Below, piece by piece: positions 14,057-21,368 of a stretch of 38,838 nt of DNA (position 1 is its first letter; each line of letters begins with the position of its first letter). The stretch spans positions 128,850 through 167,687 of the IMG/VR virus record IMGVR_UViG_3300035670_000017. One strand, given 5' to 3'. Below the pieces are notes generated by a model. It was not told the DNA's origin, made no database searches, and worked only from the letters and a program-made list of their open reading frames with translations. The translations under genes were made by a program, and so were the position numbers. The stretch is from a virus.

Positions 14057-15195
14057 TGATCAAGAAGGATATCTCTTATCTAACGATCTCAGATATACAC
14101 ATGCTCAATGATCTCAATGAGACTGCGTATATCTGTGGATCTTTTCGGGAGTACTTCGGTAACTTTGAACCTGATTCTCGATTCGTTGACTTAGATATCA
14201 TTTTCCTGGCTGGCGATATCTTTGACTCATACAAGGACTCTAAGAGCCCTGATGTTGTGCGAGTGACGACATTGATGCGAGAGCTGATGAGCTTTTGTGC
14301 GAAACATAACATCAAGTTGAGAAACCTCAAAGGTACGCCGGGACACGATTACGATCAATCCGAACTATTTACCCCAATAGCTCTAGCCTACGAAGGTAGG
14401 CTAGACTATAAATACATGAGTGTGCTTTCCATTGAGAAAATGGATGACTTAGGTCTAAGCATACTGTATGTTCCGGATGAATGGGCAGGATCTGCCGCGG
14501 CTTGTAAAGAGCAGGTGATTGAATTGATGCAGATGCATCAGCTCGATAAGATCGATATTGCCTGTATGCATGGCATGTTTGATTTTCAAATTCCTGATTT
14601 GGGAGAGCACCCCCTTAAGCACGACACCCAGTGGTATCTCTCCATTATCAATTACTTCATCAACATTGGACACGATCATACGTTCAAGACTTGTGACCGA
14701 ATCATTGTCCAGGGTAGCTTTGATCGCATAGCCCATGGTGAAGAAGGTAAGAAAGGTGCAGTCGTCTGTTATCTTCGCAGGGAAGGCGATAGTTGGTTTG
14801 ATTTCATCGAGAACAAACGCGCGCGAATATTCAAGACTATTGTTGTCAAGACTAAAGATCTTGATGCAGGAGTTGAACAGGTACGTAAAGTCCTGGATAA
14901 ACTTCCTGACAACTCACACATCCGTGTTTCCACTGGGCCCGATAACCCAATTTTAACTGTCCTTGATGAGTTCAAGAAGGCACATCCCAAGATGGTCTTC
15001 AAAAAGCACAAGGATAAGAAACAGCACAGCGAGTCTGTCAACGAGTTAGCCAAGGCAGTTGACTTATCGACGACTTACGAAGTAGTAGCTTTGACTCCAG
15101 AGAGCATCGTGAAGATGGTCATGGAAAACATCAGCATTCCTTTAGATCCTCAGACCTCGGAGCTATTGAAAGCTGAACTAGAAGCTATTGTCTAA
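14056..15195 (+). CDS. SbcD/Mre11-like metallophosphoesterase (nuclease), 379 aa
   Basis: The calcineurin-like metal-binding motifs are in order. They are SDIH (D13, H15), GDIFD (G53-D57), GTPGHDYD at 93-100 in place of the usual GNHD (H97, D98), MHGMFD (H172) and GHDH (G205-H208). This is the Mre11/SbcD layout, with a two-metal site that cuts DNA ends or hairpins. Residues 275-379 form a separate C-terminal cap region. No SbcC-like ATPase is seen in this window. It probably acts in phage DNA replication, recombination or repair. The start overlaps the upstream stop by one base, with a weak binding site. Confidence 0.8.
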   Translation: MIKKDISYLTISDIHMLNDLNETAYICGSFREYFGNFEPDSRFVDLDIIFLAGDIFDSYKDSKSPDVVRVTTLMRELMSFCAKHNIKLRNLKGTPGHDYDQSELFTPIALAYEGRLDYKYMSVLSIEKMDDLGLSILYVPDEWAGSAAACKEQVIELMQMHQLDKIDIACMHGMFDFQIPDLGEHPLKHDTQWYLSIINYFINIGHDHTFKTCDRIIVQGSFDRIAHGEEGKKGAVVCYLRREGDSWFDFIENKRARIFKTIVVKTKDLDAGVEQVRKVLDKLPDNSHIRVSTGPDNPILTVLDEFKKAHPKMVFKKHKDKKQHSESVNELAKAVDLSTTYEVVALTPESIVKMVMENISIPLDPQTSELLKAELEAIV

Positions 15196-15215
15196 ACCCT
15201 TACGACTTAAAAGCT

Positions 15216-16085
15216 ATGTCCAACCCGTCCCTTTTTGATCGCACGACCTCAGGCTTTCCCCTAAGTATCTCTACGGGCCTAGCTTTTGAGTCCATCTTTC
15301 CTCCGCGTCAATCGGTATATGACCCGGAGCGTGAGATACCGCAAAAAATCAACATCGCTGACTATAATCAGATATGGATCAACGTCGATACGCTGTTCCG
15401 GAACATGTTGCAATCGGCTGATAAGAGTGCTGTGGCTTCAACAGGCTACAAAGAAACCACTGCTGTGTTGATTGATGAAATCGACACGATCCAAAGCCTG
15501 ATGTTCAATGAAGGCGGCGGAGTCTGCATACCAGTCTTTTACGTCTGTGATTATCAGCATGCTTTGAAGAACATACATGCAGGTATTACTTTGCGTAAAG
15601 ACACTACAGCTATTCAGCTTCACTACACTGATCTTCGCGACAAGACCATGAAGGAGTTGAAGAAGATCCGCACAGACATCAAGTTCTTTCCAGGAGCCAT
15701 TCGTGCTTCTCAAGGACAGGACTCTGTACTGATGCTGACGCACATTCCCTATGACCTTTTGAGTAAGCGAGACTTTAAGAAGTTGGACTTGCTGGAAAGT
15801 AATACGGGTAAACTGAAGAAACCATTTCAATGGAATACGAAGTACTACCCAGTTCCTAAACGGGACATGAGTATCTTGCCGTTCCATCGGTTTCTTTTGA
15901 TGGCTCTGGGTGATAAGGTCCTTATCCAACCCATGCCTATGAAGATCCGTACACAGATCATGGATACTGCCGATAAACGTAACTGGACTCCGGCTACTAC
16001 GTCAGAGAAATGTCTGCTGGATCTGAGCATTGATTTGCATCCATTTGACTACGCTGTTTTGCAATCCGCGCGCATCGCGCATTAA
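15216..16085 (+). CDS. Hypothetical protein, 289 aa
   Basis: A 289-residue soluble protein of mixed alpha/beta character. Residues 45-110 contain helices with LIDEIDTIQSLM, then a strand FYVCDYQHALK. The middle is Lys-rich and the C-terminal part has hydrophobic strands (ILPFHRFLLMALGDKVLIQP). No catalytic motif is recognised. It lies 20 bases after the nuclease gene with only a weak ribosome binding site, so it likely depends on upstream translation. A strong hairpin follows. Confidence 0.75.
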   Translation: MSNPSLFDRTTSGFPLSISTGLAFESIFPPRQSVYDPEREIPQKINIADYNQIWINVDTLFRNMLQSADKSAVASTGYKETTAVLIDEIDTIQSLMFNEGGGVCIPVFYVCDYQHALKNIHAGITLRKDTTAIQLHYTDLRDKTMKELKKIRTDIKFFPGAIRASQGQDSVLMLTHIPYDLLSKRDFKKLDLLESNTGKLKKPFQWNTKYYPVPKRDMSILPFHRFLLMALGDKVLIQPMPMKIRTQIMDTADKRNWTPATTSEKCLLDLSIDLHPFDYAVLQSARIAH

Positions 16086-16087
16086 TC

Positions 16088-16120
16088 ACATCTAGGCGTC
16101 CCGAAAGGACGCCTAGATGT
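16088..16120 (+). terminator. Hairpin, 14-bp perfect stem
   Basis: Arms 16088-16101 and 16107-16120 with a CGAAA loop, 2 bases after the stop at 16085. No classical T-run; the next gene starts 26 bases later. Confidence 0.8.
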
Positions 16121-16146
16121 ACTCTTTATACTTTAAGGAAATTGAC

Positions 16147-17214
16147 ATGGAAAAACTTATCGCATCTTCTCCAGCTCAAGCTGTAGTTTTGAAGCTGATG
16201 ACACCTGGAACGGAAAACGAAACAGAGGCGGCATTGATGACTCTCGGCCTACGCCGCTCTAATATGACTGAAGTCGTCATCCCTAATGCTTCTATCACTT
16301 TGCGATATGACACTCATAATTTTGCAAAAGTTAATGATGAACTCTATGTTTGCAAAGACGAACAGGGTAATTATATCTTCGCTTGGCTGTATCATCAGTT
16401 AAATGGATACGACCTAGTGTCGGTTGCTCGTCTGAATAAGGAAACGGAGGCCATCGAGTTTCCTGCATTGTTTACGCCTTACCTGACACTCAAGAGTAAC
16501 TCGGACATCATCGGTAACAATATAGAGATGTTGGAATCGGTTCGATGGTATCGACACAATCAGACATTTTCCATGAATGTCTTTGGTCGCATTATTAAGG
16601 GAAGCTCCAAAGATCCGAATGTTGTATCTAGACGAAGTGAATGTTCCGATATTGAAATTCTAGAAACTCAAAAACAGTTCTCCATTAATTTTAGCGGAGG
16701 TCGGCTATCGTTTACAGAGTTATCTGTTTATCTAGAAGGGTCTCCAATAGCATCCACTAAAGAAATAATAGCTATGAATGCACTGGCGTTGCCTGACAAA
16801 AAGCAAGAACCCCCCAGTGACACAGCGTATAATAAAATATTGGAATTGATGCCCAGATGCATCGATGAGCACCTCGTGCATAATTACGATTATTTTCGTG
16901 ACATCGATACATGGTTGGAGCTAGCGCTATTCTTAGAAAACAAGATTAGAGATCATGAACTCTATATCATGCAAAAAAGGCGCGAAGATGAAGAGAAGTA
17001 TGAACGCGAAAGACAACAGCGATTGCGAGAACTAGAGCGCATCGCGGCTGATCTAAAGAAAAAACGGGAAGAAGGAGAGCAAAGAGAAATCAATGGAAAT
17101 GCCCCTAAGGGACCTGAAAATCCAGACAACCACAATAATTTCTATAACGGCCTAGCATTAGCTGCCTTGTTAGTTGCGGTTCTGGTAACGGTGCTCAATT
17201 GCTCAGGATCTTAA
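16147..17214 (+). CDS. Tail-anchored coiled-coil membrane protein, 355 aa
   Basis: ATG 16147 follows TTAAGGAAA; the frame from 16117 would begin in the hairpin. Residues 1-260 are a globular domain without a known motif. Residues about 275-320 form a highly charged helix (RREDEEKYERERQQRLRELE) typical of a coiled coil. A short polar linker follows, then a single C-terminal transmembrane helix (GLALAALLVAVLVTVLNC) with only three residues after it. This is a tail-anchored design: the body sits in the cytoplasm tethered to the membrane. A vesicle, nucleus or host-membrane attachment role is speculative. Confidence 0.75.
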   Translation: MEKLIASSPAQAVVLKLMTPGTENETEAALMTLGLRRSNMTEVVIPNASITLRYDTHNFAKVNDELYVCKDEQGNYIFAWLYHQLNGYDLVSVARLNKETEAIEFPALFTPYLTLKSNSDIIGNNIEMLESVRWYRHNQTFSMNVFGRIIKGSSKDPNVVSRRSECSDIEILETQKQFSINFSGGRLSFTELSVYLEGSPIASTKEIIAMNALALPDKKQEPPSDTAYNKILELMPRCIDEHLVHNYDYFRDIDTWLELALFLENKIRDHELYIMQKRREDEEKYERERQQRLRELERIAADLKKKREEGEQREINGNAPKGPENPDNHNNFYNGLALAALLVAVLVTVLNCSGS

Positions 17215-17217
17215 GAA

Positions 17218-17613
17218 ATGTCACACGTCACCTATACTCACAAAAACTACACCCATAACCTATCAACCAATTCCAGAGCCTATGAGCTTTTACAGGAGTC
17301 CAAAAAGGATCCCAGTAAAAGTCAAGCACTTGTTAAACATTTGGAACAAGTCAGCAAAGAAGCCAAGGAAGCCTCTAAGAACACCCTGACTCCAGTCCAA
17401 TGGCTCGCTTCGATGGGTTTCAAGGTAGTTCCTACTATTGTCGAAGCACCTAACGCTTATAGCCTGGAATATCACACATACACCACAAGACGAATCAGTC
17501 GTACGGATAATGAACCCATCACTAAACTTGATCTAGCGCGCTGGGAAGCAGTGACTCAACTATTCCAGGCTAAGTATCCAGATAGAGATATCTGGGCCGT
17601 AGAGAGTGAATAA
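17218..17613 (+). CDS. Hypothetical protein, 131 aa
   Basis: The gene begins 3 bases after the tail-anchored gene, so the two are coupled. The 131 residues include a Lys/Ser-rich helical N-terminal half (SKSQALVKHLEQVSKEAKEA) and an alpha/beta C-terminal half with many Tyr and Thr. There is no membrane segment or motif. It may work with the membrane-anchored protein encoded upstream. Confidence 0.7.
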   Translation: MSHVTYTHKNYTHNLSTNSRAYELLQESKKDPSKSQALVKHLEQVSKEAKEASKNTLTPVQWLASMGFKVVPTIVEAPNAYSLEYHTYTTRRISRTDNEPITKLDLARWEAVTQLFQAKYPDRDIWAVESE

Positions 17614-17691
17614 ATAGGAAAAAGAAACAAGATGCATATCTAGTGCATTCTCCATGGTGCGTGCCGTAGCTAAGCGCGCATCTTCCTTCCC

Positions 17692-17705
17692 TTAACGTAC
17701 GTTAA
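17692..17705. promoter_or_regulatory. 14-bp perfect palindrome before the SSB-like gene
   Basis: TTAACGTACGTTAA is perfectly self-complementary and sits 6 bases before the ATG at 17712, exactly where a ribosome binding site would be expected. No purine-rich binding site is present instead. It could be a DNA operator or an RNA hairpin/dimer site for translational autoregulation by the downstream protein. Confidence 0.5.
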
Positions 17706-17711
17706 ACAACT

Positions 17712-18422
17712 ATGTCTGAACAACAAACATCCGATTTCAAGGTCCAAGAATTCCCCTGGGCTTCGCTTTACATCCCTACTCCTGGTAAAGACCGGGAGCG
17801 ATCTTCTTTCATGTGGAGTGCTTTGAACCGCAATCCCCGAGCTACCGTGTGGACACGTATTGACGATGAAGAAGTCGTCGACGGTAAGAAGAAGGGTCCG
17901 ATCCAAGTAGGCTTTGGTCATGCTGTGATCATGGATATCCTGGATGAAGCCGAAGCGTTCTTCCGATCTGAAGATCAAGACATTTTGGCCTGGGACAACA
18001 TGGTCAGCGCCAAAGATGCAAATTCCCAGACCGGCTACGAAAAGACCATCGGCTCGACGCTGATCATGGGTCGCTTGGAAGATGGCATTTGTTTCATCGG
18101 TTTGAAATCGGCTGACAAGTCTCGTCCTGAGCTGACGTTCCATTTCCGCGGTTTTGACTGGCATGTCCCCCGTCGTAAAAACATGCCTGTGACGGAAGCA
18201 GAAAAGTCCAAGCGTCACGCTATCGCCACCATTCGCTATCTGCGCACAGCTTTCAGCAACATGATGGATGGGCAAACTCCTGAAGAGCGCAAGGCTCAAG
18301 CAGAAGCGCGCAAGGCGCGTCGTGAAGGCGGCGGCTATCGCCCACGTCAAAACGGCCAGAACAGCGCCCCTAAGCCCAAGATGGCCTCGACAAGCGGTTT
18401 TGACGACGATTACCAGTTCTAA
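17712..18422 (+). CDS. Nucleic-acid-binding protein candidate with SSB-like acidic tail, 236 aa
   Basis: Residues 40-160 form a beta-rich domain with NPRATVWTRI, KGPIQVGFGHAVIMDILDEA and HFRGFDWHVPRR. This pattern resembles phage ssDNA-binding proteins of a Whirly-like kind (RxTVxT, then GPIxA). Residues 190-228 are a basic, Gly/Arg/Gln-rich disordered tail, and the end is GFDDDYQF, like the acidic tip of bacterial SSB. I recall that nucleus-forming phages make an abundant nucleic-acid-binding protein, ChmC; this gene is a candidate for that or for the phage SSB. It has no ribosome binding site but a palindrome in its place. Binding is inferred. Confidence 0.5.
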   Translation: MSEQQTSDFKVQEFPWASLYIPTPGKDRERSSFMWSALNRNPRATVWTRIDDEEVVDGKKKGPIQVGFGHAVIMDILDEAEAFFRSEDQDILAWDNMVSAKDANSQTGYEKTIGSTLIMGRLEDGICFIGLKSADKSRPELTFHFRGFDWHVPRRKNMPVTEAEKSKRHAIATIRYLRTAFSNMMDGQTPEERKAQAEARKARREGGGYRPRQNGQNSAPKPKMASTSGFDDDYQF

Positions 18423-18431
18423 ATGAAAGGA

Positions 18432-18459
18432 TCGAGTATCTCCGCAAGGAGATACTCGA
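18432..18459 (+). terminator. Hairpin, 12-bp stem with GCAA loop
   Basis: Arms 18432-18443 and 18448-18459 with a GNRA-type GCAA loop. The next ATG is only 10 bases after the stem and no U-tract exists, so the element may govern processing or translation of the next gene instead of ending transcription. Confidence 0.75.
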
Positions 18460-18468
18460 CAATCAAAT

Positions 18469-19107
18469 ATGCGCGAAGACTTGACAGAAAAACTTATCAC
18501 AGAGATCTCTCCTACTCCCAAACGGGACTATGGAATTACTGCTCTTAAACAGACCACGAAGAAGCCGTCATGGTTTATTAAGCCATGGTGGTTATTTGTT
18601 CCTGGCACGCTAAGCCACGCGGCTTGTCCAGACGAAGATACTGCGCTGGAGATCTATACTCAGTTCTTCCTGTTCAATAATCCCCAGTGTCAAAAGGCCC
18701 TGTTTGGTTCCTTGATGCAAGACATCGTCCATGCTGAGACAGCGATCTTCAATATCTACGACGACTCCAAAGCTTCTGTTGAATTTGCAGTTGCGACTGT
18801 AGACGGTATCGTCAATCGCTGGAAAGAAAAAATCAGTGGTTTGATTGGTACCAATTTTCTGCATCAGTTTGGATTCTTCATTGATACGCCAGCTGTTTAC
18901 CAGCATCATGATCCCGTCAACACCTACGATGCATCTCCGGTCATGAAGGCGCTGTGTAATGGCGCTGCTCCTTATGATTTTCTGGCTAATCATCCAGAGA
19001 CTCAGAACCAATTCAATCGGCATCTGTTGGGACTTTCCTATCACGCCCTGAATAATAAGTTACAGGTTGCAAAAATTGTAACTGACTCTATTCAAAATAA
19101 ATCGTAA
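18469..19107 (+). CDS. Hypothetical protein, 212 aa
   Basis: A 212-residue soluble, helical protein with an aromatic-rich stretch near residue 35 (WFIKPWWLFVPG). No motif is recognised. The start codon comes 10 bases after a hairpin and lacks a purine-rich binding site, an unusual layout shared with the 22888 gene. It lies between the nucleic-acid-binding candidate and the 126-aa basic protein, just ahead of the polymerase block. Confidence 0.7.
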   Translation: MREDLTEKLITEISPTPKRDYGITALKQTTKKPSWFIKPWWLFVPGTLSHAACPDEDTALEIYTQFFLFNNPQCQKALFGSLMQDIVHAETAIFNIYDDSKASVEFAVATVDGIVNRWKEKISGLIGTNFLHQFGFFIDTPAVYQHHDPVNTYDASPVMKALCNGAAPYDFLANHPETQNQFNRHLLGLSYHALNNKLQVAKIVTDSIQNKS

Positions 19108-19177
19108 GTATCTATATATTGTGAGCCTAGAACAGCTTCACTTTCTAGATATCTCAAACCCAACCTTTACCTCCAAA

Positions 19178-19558
19178 ATGCAAACTCAATTCCAGCCCCG
19201 TTCCGATTCCTTCCGTCAACGCACTCCTGGTGGCGCTCAGCGCCGTCAGTACGGCAATCGTCCCTCGTATGGTCATCAAGACCACAACGAACCCCAAGAG
19301 ACCTATCAACAGCTGATGGAGCGTCTGTACACCCATGCTGACCGTGTCGTGAAGACTCGCAGTCTGCGTGAAGCTCATGAGCATGCAGCCATGGTCTTCC
19401 GTGCAACTCGTTCCGGCAACACCCCTCGTGTTCTGTTCGATGCCGGTACTTGGACCAAGGAAGACGAGAAGCCTACACTGACACTGGTTCAGTTCAGTGA
19501 CAAGGTTCAGCAGATCCTGCGCCAGCTGCGCACTCGTCAATTCCAAATCGTCGAATAA
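19178..19558 (+). CDS. Small protein with basic disordered N-terminus, 126 aa
   Basis: The frame is open from a GTG at 19121, but ATG 19178 gives a more natural start. Residues 1-40 are rich in Arg, Gln, Gly and Tyr (RQRTPGGAQRRQYGNRPSYG) and probably disordered and RNA- or DNA-binding. Residues 45-126 are a compact alpha/beta domain (YQQLMERLYTHADRVV, then TLVQFSDKVQQILRQL). Neither start has a good ribosome binding site. It could be a nucleic-acid chaperone or a polymerase- or nucleus-associated factor; this is inferred from charge and place. Confidence 0.6.
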   Translation: MQTQFQPRSDSFRQRTPGGAQRRQYGNRPSYGHQDHNEPQETYQQLMERLYTHADRVVKTRSLREAHEHAAMVFRATRSGNTPRVLFDAGTWTKEDEKPTLTLVQFSDKVQQILRQLRTRQFQIVE

Positions 19559-19565
19559 TGACACT

Positions 19566-19593
19566 CTACCAGGTACCTTTCGGTACCTGGTAG
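19566..19593 (+). terminator. Hairpin terminator, 12-bp perfect stem
   Basis: Arms 19566-19577 and 19582-19593 around a TTTC loop, 7 bases after the stop; a modest T-rich region follows. It precedes promoter copy 3. Confidence 0.85.
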
Positions 19594-19676
19594 TTGTCTG
19601 TTTGTTCTTGGAAAAATACAAAACATAAGATAAGGAAAAAACGATATAGGCGGTATATCTGATGTGGAAGGATGCC

Positions 19677-19715
19677 GTTTGTAAACTTATACAAGCATAT
19701 ATACTCTACTTGAGG
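19677..19715 (+). promoter_or_regulatory. Phage promoter motif, copy 3
   Basis: GTTTGT (19677-19682), 17 bases, TATACT (19700-19705), C, TACTTGAG (19707-19714). It is identical in the conserved blocks to copy 1 and lies 41 bases before the ATG at 19755, the first gene of the RNA polymerase block. Confidence 0.75.
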
Positions 19716-19754
19716 TATAGAGAGTATATCTCTGAATTTATTAAGAGGAAGTCT

Positions 19755-21326
19755 ATGCGTATTACGCCAGATGTATCTTCGCTGCTTAGCCAAGAGCGAT
19801 GCGTGCTTGTGGAGCACGAAATAGATGGAGTTATGAGGAAGATCGTCTTCCCGCTCAGTCTGTACAAAAAGAACCACTTTTCAGGCGACAATGAAACCTT
19901 TCACTGCATCAATGACTATTGGGCAAGCCTGAGCTATGATGACCAATCCAAGATCTATGCAATCTACGAAGACATTCGTGAATTGTTCGACTCTCCGATT
20001 GGTAACAACGAACTTCGTGTCGAGTTGACTAAACTTGTCACAGAACTTCTGAGTTTCCACCAGACCCACGATGTGGTCAACTGGATTAAGACCAAATCCA
20101 AACTGAAGGTACCAGCTACAGGCATCGATGCTGAGTATGTCTATGACGTAGACAAGAACACTACGTTGGATAAGACTTACATCCGTGAAGACTATATCGG
20201 CCTGATGGCTCTGTCTGTGATCTTCCGGTGCATGATTCCCATCTGGGCTATGTTCAGCAAGCCTGTCAAGGATGCTGTCGGTAAAACCCTGAAGGAAACC
20301 TATTCGTTCTTGCTGGTCAAGGATTCTCAAATCTGGCACTCTCCTGAGTTGCTGCGTTTGCTCAATTACATCAAGGCTAACATCAACAAAGACAGCTACA
20401 CTGGCAATCATACACTTGAAGGCATCTGCTCGGATGACATGCCGATGTATTTGCTGTGTTTGGTTTGCGTGCGTAAACTGTATCAAGGTGAAGATCTGTA
20501 TTCTGATAGCCCTCGTCAGAATCTGGCAGCCTTGGTCTATACGTATGTGATCGATCGACCTGGACCTAATGGCAACGACTATAGCCAGCAAGTTCGCAGC
20601 AAGGTCATCAATCGCGAAGGCAGTGGTGAGACCAATGAGAACTCCGGTGGTTCCCTGGAGCTGTACAAAGCTCGGGCACCCGTGACTGTCGGACGTATCG
20701 CTGAGATGGAATACTCTTTGCGTGATCCGTACTCTTTGGTGATCCAGCTGTGTCCTGATGCTGATGACCGGGAAATCACCCGCGACATGGAACGAGCACT
20801 GGTGACGTCCATGGAGATGCTCAACAAAGACGTGCAGTCTCCCCAAGTGACGCTGACTCAATGGGTCATTGCCCCTGTGTTCCCACCACAAGGCTTGTTC
20901 TATATGGAAGAAGACATCGTTGTTCGATGCTGCGCCATTGCTGAGACAGTCTTGCGTCATCGCGGATTCGACTATCTGGCTTTGCTGGCTACCAGCGTGC
21001 CGATCATCGAAGAAAACAACATGCGCATTACTCCGATCGGGAGTAAAGCACAGATCACAGAAGAGCTAGCTACAGCCTTGTCCAAGAACTTCCCGTTCCG
21101 TCGGGAACCTAAGAAGAAGACCGTGACCAATGTGAGTCATGATTTTGTTCAAGAGGACATCAAGAACTTAGCAGCTGACTTTTCTCGGCAGGTTTGGCGT
21201 GCAACCGCAGATGAAGCTTTGGTCCGTAAGGTCCTAGGCTCACATATGCGACGCATCCCGATCCTCCCAAGCTTGCGCAGTGATATCGGATTCATGCTTG
21301 TCAAAGCTGAAGAACAATTCAACTGA
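19755..21326 (+). CDS. Candidate non-virion RNA polymerase-associated subunit (phiKZ gp68-like by position), 523 aa
   Basis: ATG 19755 has an AAGAGGAAG site; an earlier in-frame ATG at 19662 lies upstream of the promoter. The 523-residue protein is mostly helical with no catalytic motif. It is first in a run of five genes ending with RNA polymerase beta C-half and beta-prime C-half. In phiKZ, as I recall, the non-virion polymerase has a fifth, lineage-specific subunit (gp68) encoded just before gp69, gp70, gp71-73 (beta C) and gp74 (beta-prime C). Number, order and size fit. The assignment is by synteny, not by similarity I could test. In that case it would help recognise promoters. Confidence 0.5.
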   Translation: MRITPDVSSLLSQERCVLVEHEIDGVMRKIVFPLSLYKKNHFSGDNETFHCINDYWASLSYDDQSKIYAIYEDIRELFDSPIGNNELRVELTKLVTELLSFHQTHDVVNWIKTKSKLKVPATGIDAEYVYDVDKNTTLDKTYIREDYIGLMALSVIFRCMIPIWAMFSKPVKDAVGKTLKETYSFLLVKDSQIWHSPELLRLLNYIKANINKDSYTGNHTLEGICSDDMPMYLLCLVCVRKLYQGEDLYSDSPRQNLAALVYTYVIDRPGPNGNDYSQQVRSKVINREGSGETNENSGGSLELYKARAPVTVGRIAEMEYSLRDPYSLVIQLCPDADDREITRDMERALVTSMEMLNKDVQSPQVTLTQWVIAPVFPPQGLFYMEEDIVVRCCAIAETVLRHRGFDYLALLATSVPIIEENNMRITPIGSKAQITEELATALSKNFPFRREPKKKTVTNVSHDFVQEDIKNLAADFSRQVWRATADEALVRKVLGSHMRRIPILPSLRSDIGFMLVKAEEQFN

Positions 21327-21368
21327 GCATAACTATTTCGCCCTCCGTTAACTTAAAAGGAAATACAA

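Noticed and set aside
16127-16132. TATACT before the 355-aa gene as another promoter copy
   Set aside because: No GTTTnT block at the fixed distance and no TTGAG tail; it overlaps the end of a hairpin region and looks accidental.
19881-20960. Minus-strand open frame of 359 codons
   Set aside because: It lies opposite the 523-aa polymerase-associated gene, with a His/Gln-rich shadow composition and no start signals.
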